This document shows positions 62,043 to 64,000 of a DNA stretch of 64,000 bases, piece after piece. Within the stretch, counting starts at the first letter, position 1, and every line of letters starts with the position of its first letter. The stretch covers positions 458,001-522,000 of the forward strand of contig NZ_AP024169.1 in NCBI RefSeq assembly GCF_016591975.1. Reading direction: 5' to 3'. The position numbers were made by a program, and so were the translations under genes. The DNA comes from Anaeromicropila herbilytica (lineage in GTDB: Bacteria; Bacillota; Clostridia; Lachnospirales; Lachnospiraceae). The notes below the pieces were generated by a model. That model was not told where the DNA came from. It worked only from the letters and a program-made list of their open reading frames with translations, and ran no database searches.

Positions 62043-63011
62043 ATGAATGGGGCAATATTACAACAACTGCAAAGGATTACGCCAGAAGAACAGGAAATAC
62101 TGGATGGACGGAATGAAATAGACCGTGAAAGATATATGGATACCTCAGATATGATTGTAGATAGCAAGAAACTATTAGAGAGTGGTAGGTTAATCTGGGT
62201 TCGAACACATACCCGCTTTGTCCATTTTCCAAAACATAAGCATAATTATGTAGAAGTAATCTATATGTGTTCAGGTAAGACACATCATAGAATAGATGGT
62301 GATGAGGTGATTCTTAATCAAGGAGAACTGCTATTCTTAAATCAAAATGCAACACAAGAGATCTTGCCAGCCTCCAAGGAAGATATTGCAATTAATTTTA
62401 TTATCTTGCCAGAGTTTTTTGACCAGGCACTTCACATGATGGAAGAAGAGGAGAACTTGATTCGTGATTTTGTCATCGGATGCTTATGCAGTGATGATAG
62501 ATACACAAGTTATCTGCATTTTAAAGTATCGGATATCCTGCCAATTCAGAATCTTATAGAGAATCTTATATGGACTATCATGAATAATCAACAGAATAAA
62601 CGAAGTATCAACCAGATAACTATGGGATTATTATTTCTACAATTAATGAACCATACCGATAAAGTAACCGCAGGAAAAGACTATATCGAACAAGAAATTA
62701 TGCTAACAGTACTTCGCTATATCGAAGAAAATTATAAAGACGGCGAACTATCCGAATTAGCCCATCATATGAATTACGATCTATACTGGTTAAGTCGTAT
62801 GATAAAAAAATTAACAGGTAAAAATTATACAGAACTCCTACAGACCAAACGTCTGAATCAAGCTGCCTACTATCTCCAACATACAACCTTAACAATAGCT
62901 GATATCGGATTATCCGTTGGATATGATAACCTGAGTTATTTCTACCGAATCTTCAAACAAAAATATAGAATGTCCCCAAAAGAATACCGAACTCAATTCA
63001 GTAAAAAGTAA
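62043..63011 (+). CDS. AraC-family regulator with cupin domain, probably for rhamnose
   Basis: 322 residues. Residues about 60-150 are a cupin-type sugar-binding domain (HTRFVHFPKHKHNYVEVIYM, DEVILNQGELLFLNQNATQE). Residues about 215-322 hold two helix-turn-helix units (LSELAHHMNYDLYWLSRMIK, IADIGLSVGYDNLSYFYRIF). This is the layout of RhaS/RhaR-like and other carbohydrate regulators. The next gene, rhaB, supports control of rhamnose use. The gap 61699-62042 contains a dyad TTGACATCGTCAA (61993-62005), possibly its operator, and no gene. Confidence 0.87.
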   Translation: MNGAILQQLQRITPEEQEILDGRNEIDRERYMDTSDMIVDSKKLLESGRLIWVRTHTRFVHFPKHKHNYVEVIYMCSGKTHHRIDGDEVILNQGELLFLNQNATQEILPASKEDIAINFIILPEFFDQALHMMEEEENLIRDFVIGCLCSDDRYTSYLHFKVSDILPIQNLIENLIWTIMNNQQNKRSINQITMGLLFLQLMNHTDKVTAGKDYIEQEIMLTVLRYIEENYKDGELSELAHHMNYDLYWLSRMIKKLTGKNYTELLQTKRLNQAAYYLQHTTLTIADIGLSVGYDNLSYFYRIFKQKYRMSPKEYRTQFSKK

Positions 63012-63055
63012 AAGACATTGCACTAGATGCTAAGCATTAGTGTGATGTCTTTTTG
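63012..63055 (+). terminator. Terminator of the AraC gene
   Basis: AAGACATTGCACTA pairs with TAGTGTGATGTCTT around a short loop, followed by TTTTTGC. It starts 1 nt after the stop codon. Confidence 0.85.
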
Positions 63056-63136
63056 CTTCAGCACTGCTAAATTTAATAATTAAAATATTTGCTTCTAATT
63101 ACCACACGATACATGTTCTTCTTCATAACCTTGCCT

Positions 63137-63353
63137 GGCGGTTTGCACAAAACAGAGTTAGCAAATGCGCCTTTGAATAGGTATTAGAAGTTCTATTCTC
63201 AGAGTATTTTTGTGTTATATCCTAGAACAGATCTGTTTGAGCGAAGCGAGTTATCTGTCCTAGGATATGTCTTACACAAAAATGCTCTGAGAATTAGAAC
63301 TTCTTATACCTATTCAATGAAGCATTTGCTAACTCTGTTTTGTGCAAACCGCC
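63137..63353. repeat. Long palindrome 2 before rhaB
   Basis: About 217 bp. The left arm starts GGCGGTTTGCACAAAACAG and the right arm ends with its complement. Long matched blocks (AGTTAGCAAATGC, GAATAGGTAT, AGAAGTTCT, TCTCAGAG, ATTTTTGTGT, ATATCCTAG, ACAGAT) run to an apex near 63245 with TGAGCGAAGCGAGTT. Flanks 63056-63136 and 63354-63460 carry no gene. Confidence 0.87.
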
Positions 63354-63477
63354 TACACAACCTTACGATAGGAACATAATTCAATCTGCAAATAAGGACA
63401 CATTTTTTTGCAACTAGTGATATTTCGAACAAACCATTTATCCTATAGAATATACCTATAAAGGAGGGAAGGCACCG

Positions 63478-64000
63478 GTGAAATATTATTTAGCAATTGA
63501 TATAGGAGCTTCCAGTGGAAGACATATTTTAGGACATATTAGAGACGGGAAGATGCAACTAGAAGAAATCTATCGCTTCCATAATGGGATGTCAGAAAAA
63601 GATGGTGAATTATGTTGGGATTATGAGTCTTTATTTACGGAAATAAAGGCCGGAATGAAAAAGTGCAGCGAGTTAAATAAGATACCAGTGAGCGTTGGTA
63701 TCGATACTTGGGCAGTCGATTTTGTTCTATTAGATAAGGAAAATAAGGTTCTTGGAAATACCGTAGGCTACCGTGACGGACGTACAAAGGGTATGGATCA
63801 AAAGGTGTATGAGTGTATTTCAGAAGTAGATTTATATAGAAGAACTGGTATACAGAAGCAAATATTTAATTCCATCTATCAGTTAATGGCAGTGAAAGAG
63901 AATCATCCAGAGTATCTAGAAAAAGCGGAAACGATGCTAATGGTACCGGATTACTTTCATTACTTGCTATCAGGAATTAAGAAGACAGAGTATACCAATG
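63478..64000 (+). CDS. rhaB: Rhamnulokinase, 3' end cut by window
   Basis: GTG start with AAGGAGGG 8 nt upstream; the frame is open to the window end (174 codons). It reads KYYLAIDIGASSGRHILGHI, the FGGY-kinase phosphate-1 motif, then LCWDYESLF, GIDTWAVDFVLLDKENKVLG and YRDGRTKGMD, which is the RhaB pattern of sugar kinases. The enzyme phosphorylates rhamnulose to rhamnulose-1-phosphate. Regulation by the AraC protein upstream is likely. Confidence 0.9.
   Translation, partial: MKYYLAIDIGASSGRHILGHIRDGKMQLEEIYRFHNGMSEKDGELCWDYESLFTEIKAGMKKCSELNKIPVSVGIDTWAVDFVLLDKENKVLGNTVGYRDGRTKGMDQKVYECISEVDLYRRTGIQKQIFNSIYQLMAVKENHPEYLEKAETMLMVPDYFHYLLSGIKKTEYTN

Noticed and set aside
50740..63353. CRISPR or retron elements at the long palindromes
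   Set aside because: There are no spaced direct repeats, no cas genes and no reverse transcriptase in the window.

Overview
The window is a 64-kb stretch of AT-rich chromosome from an anaerobic, spore-forming clostridial Firmicute. The best fit is a Lachnospiraceae member of the Lachnoclostridium/Clostridium phytofermentans type; this is an inference from gene content, not a database match. Supporting signs are a single-chain pyruvate:ferredoxin oxidoreductase, a DUF3787-type clostridial spore-surface protein, a NfeD/FloA pair, a tryptophan T-box, strong AGGAGG-like ribosome sites, and a rhamnose kinase beside an AraC regulator. I saw no rRNA, tRNA, CRISPR array, phage or complete insertion sequence.

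Layout. 1-26.5 kb is an accessory region of mostly single-gene units: GNAT acetyltransferases, XRE, MerR and AraC regulators, SAM methyltransferases, a WXG/LXG-like toxin with its immunity gene, a radical-SAM protein, a GrpB protein, a P-loop kinase, a sigma-factor fusion and a nitroreductase. A minus-strand trio (FRG-domain protein, calcineurin-like phosphoesterase, unknown beta-rich protein) sits at 4.7-7.2 kb. 26.5-31.7 kb holds an AgrC/LytTR-type two-component pair divergent from a BceAB-like ABC exporter. 31.8-40.3 kb is more housekeeping in character: SelO, a glutaredoxin-like protein, an AI-2E family permease, NifJ, DUF3787 and a zinc alcohol dehydrogenase. 40.3-42.4 kb has a GNAT gene and a MerR/GyrI-like regulator with matched MerR-type promoters. 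42.5-45.9 kb is a sugar ABC importer. 46.4-50.7 kb holds an XRE regulator, T-box-controlled trpS, signal peptidase I, a PNPOx-like protein and a divergent HxlR regulator. 51-57.2 kb is one operon of an S-layer-homology protein plus a MacA/MacB-like exporter. 57.3-61.2 kb encodes a histidine kinase and a LytTR response regulator separated by nfeD and floA. The window ends with an AraC regulator and the start of rhaB.

The most interesting signals are non-coding. (1) A stem-loop repeat family has four copies, each 3-9 nt downstream of the stop codon of a minus-strand gene and always in the same orientation. (2) Two very long palindromes (about 275 and 217 bp) have unrelated arms but share an apex motif and a shoulder motif. 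(3) A leader element of about 85 nt occurs in two copies before two unrelated genes. (4) A promoter carrying the dyad TTCCTATATTAGGAA, or variants of it, occurs before three unrelated genes. (5) Four MerR-type promoters have exactly 19-bp spacers with the dyad centred at the same place. (6) A 200-bp terminator-plus-promoter block is duplicated around the toxin locus. The protein-level oddities are a MerR-methyltransferase fusion, a sigma factor with a large C-terminal extension, a YjbR-GNAT fusion and the FRG/phosphoesterase trio.

Start codons were chosen by ribosome-site spacing and often lie inside the longest open frame. Family names come from motif recognition by eye, with no database search.
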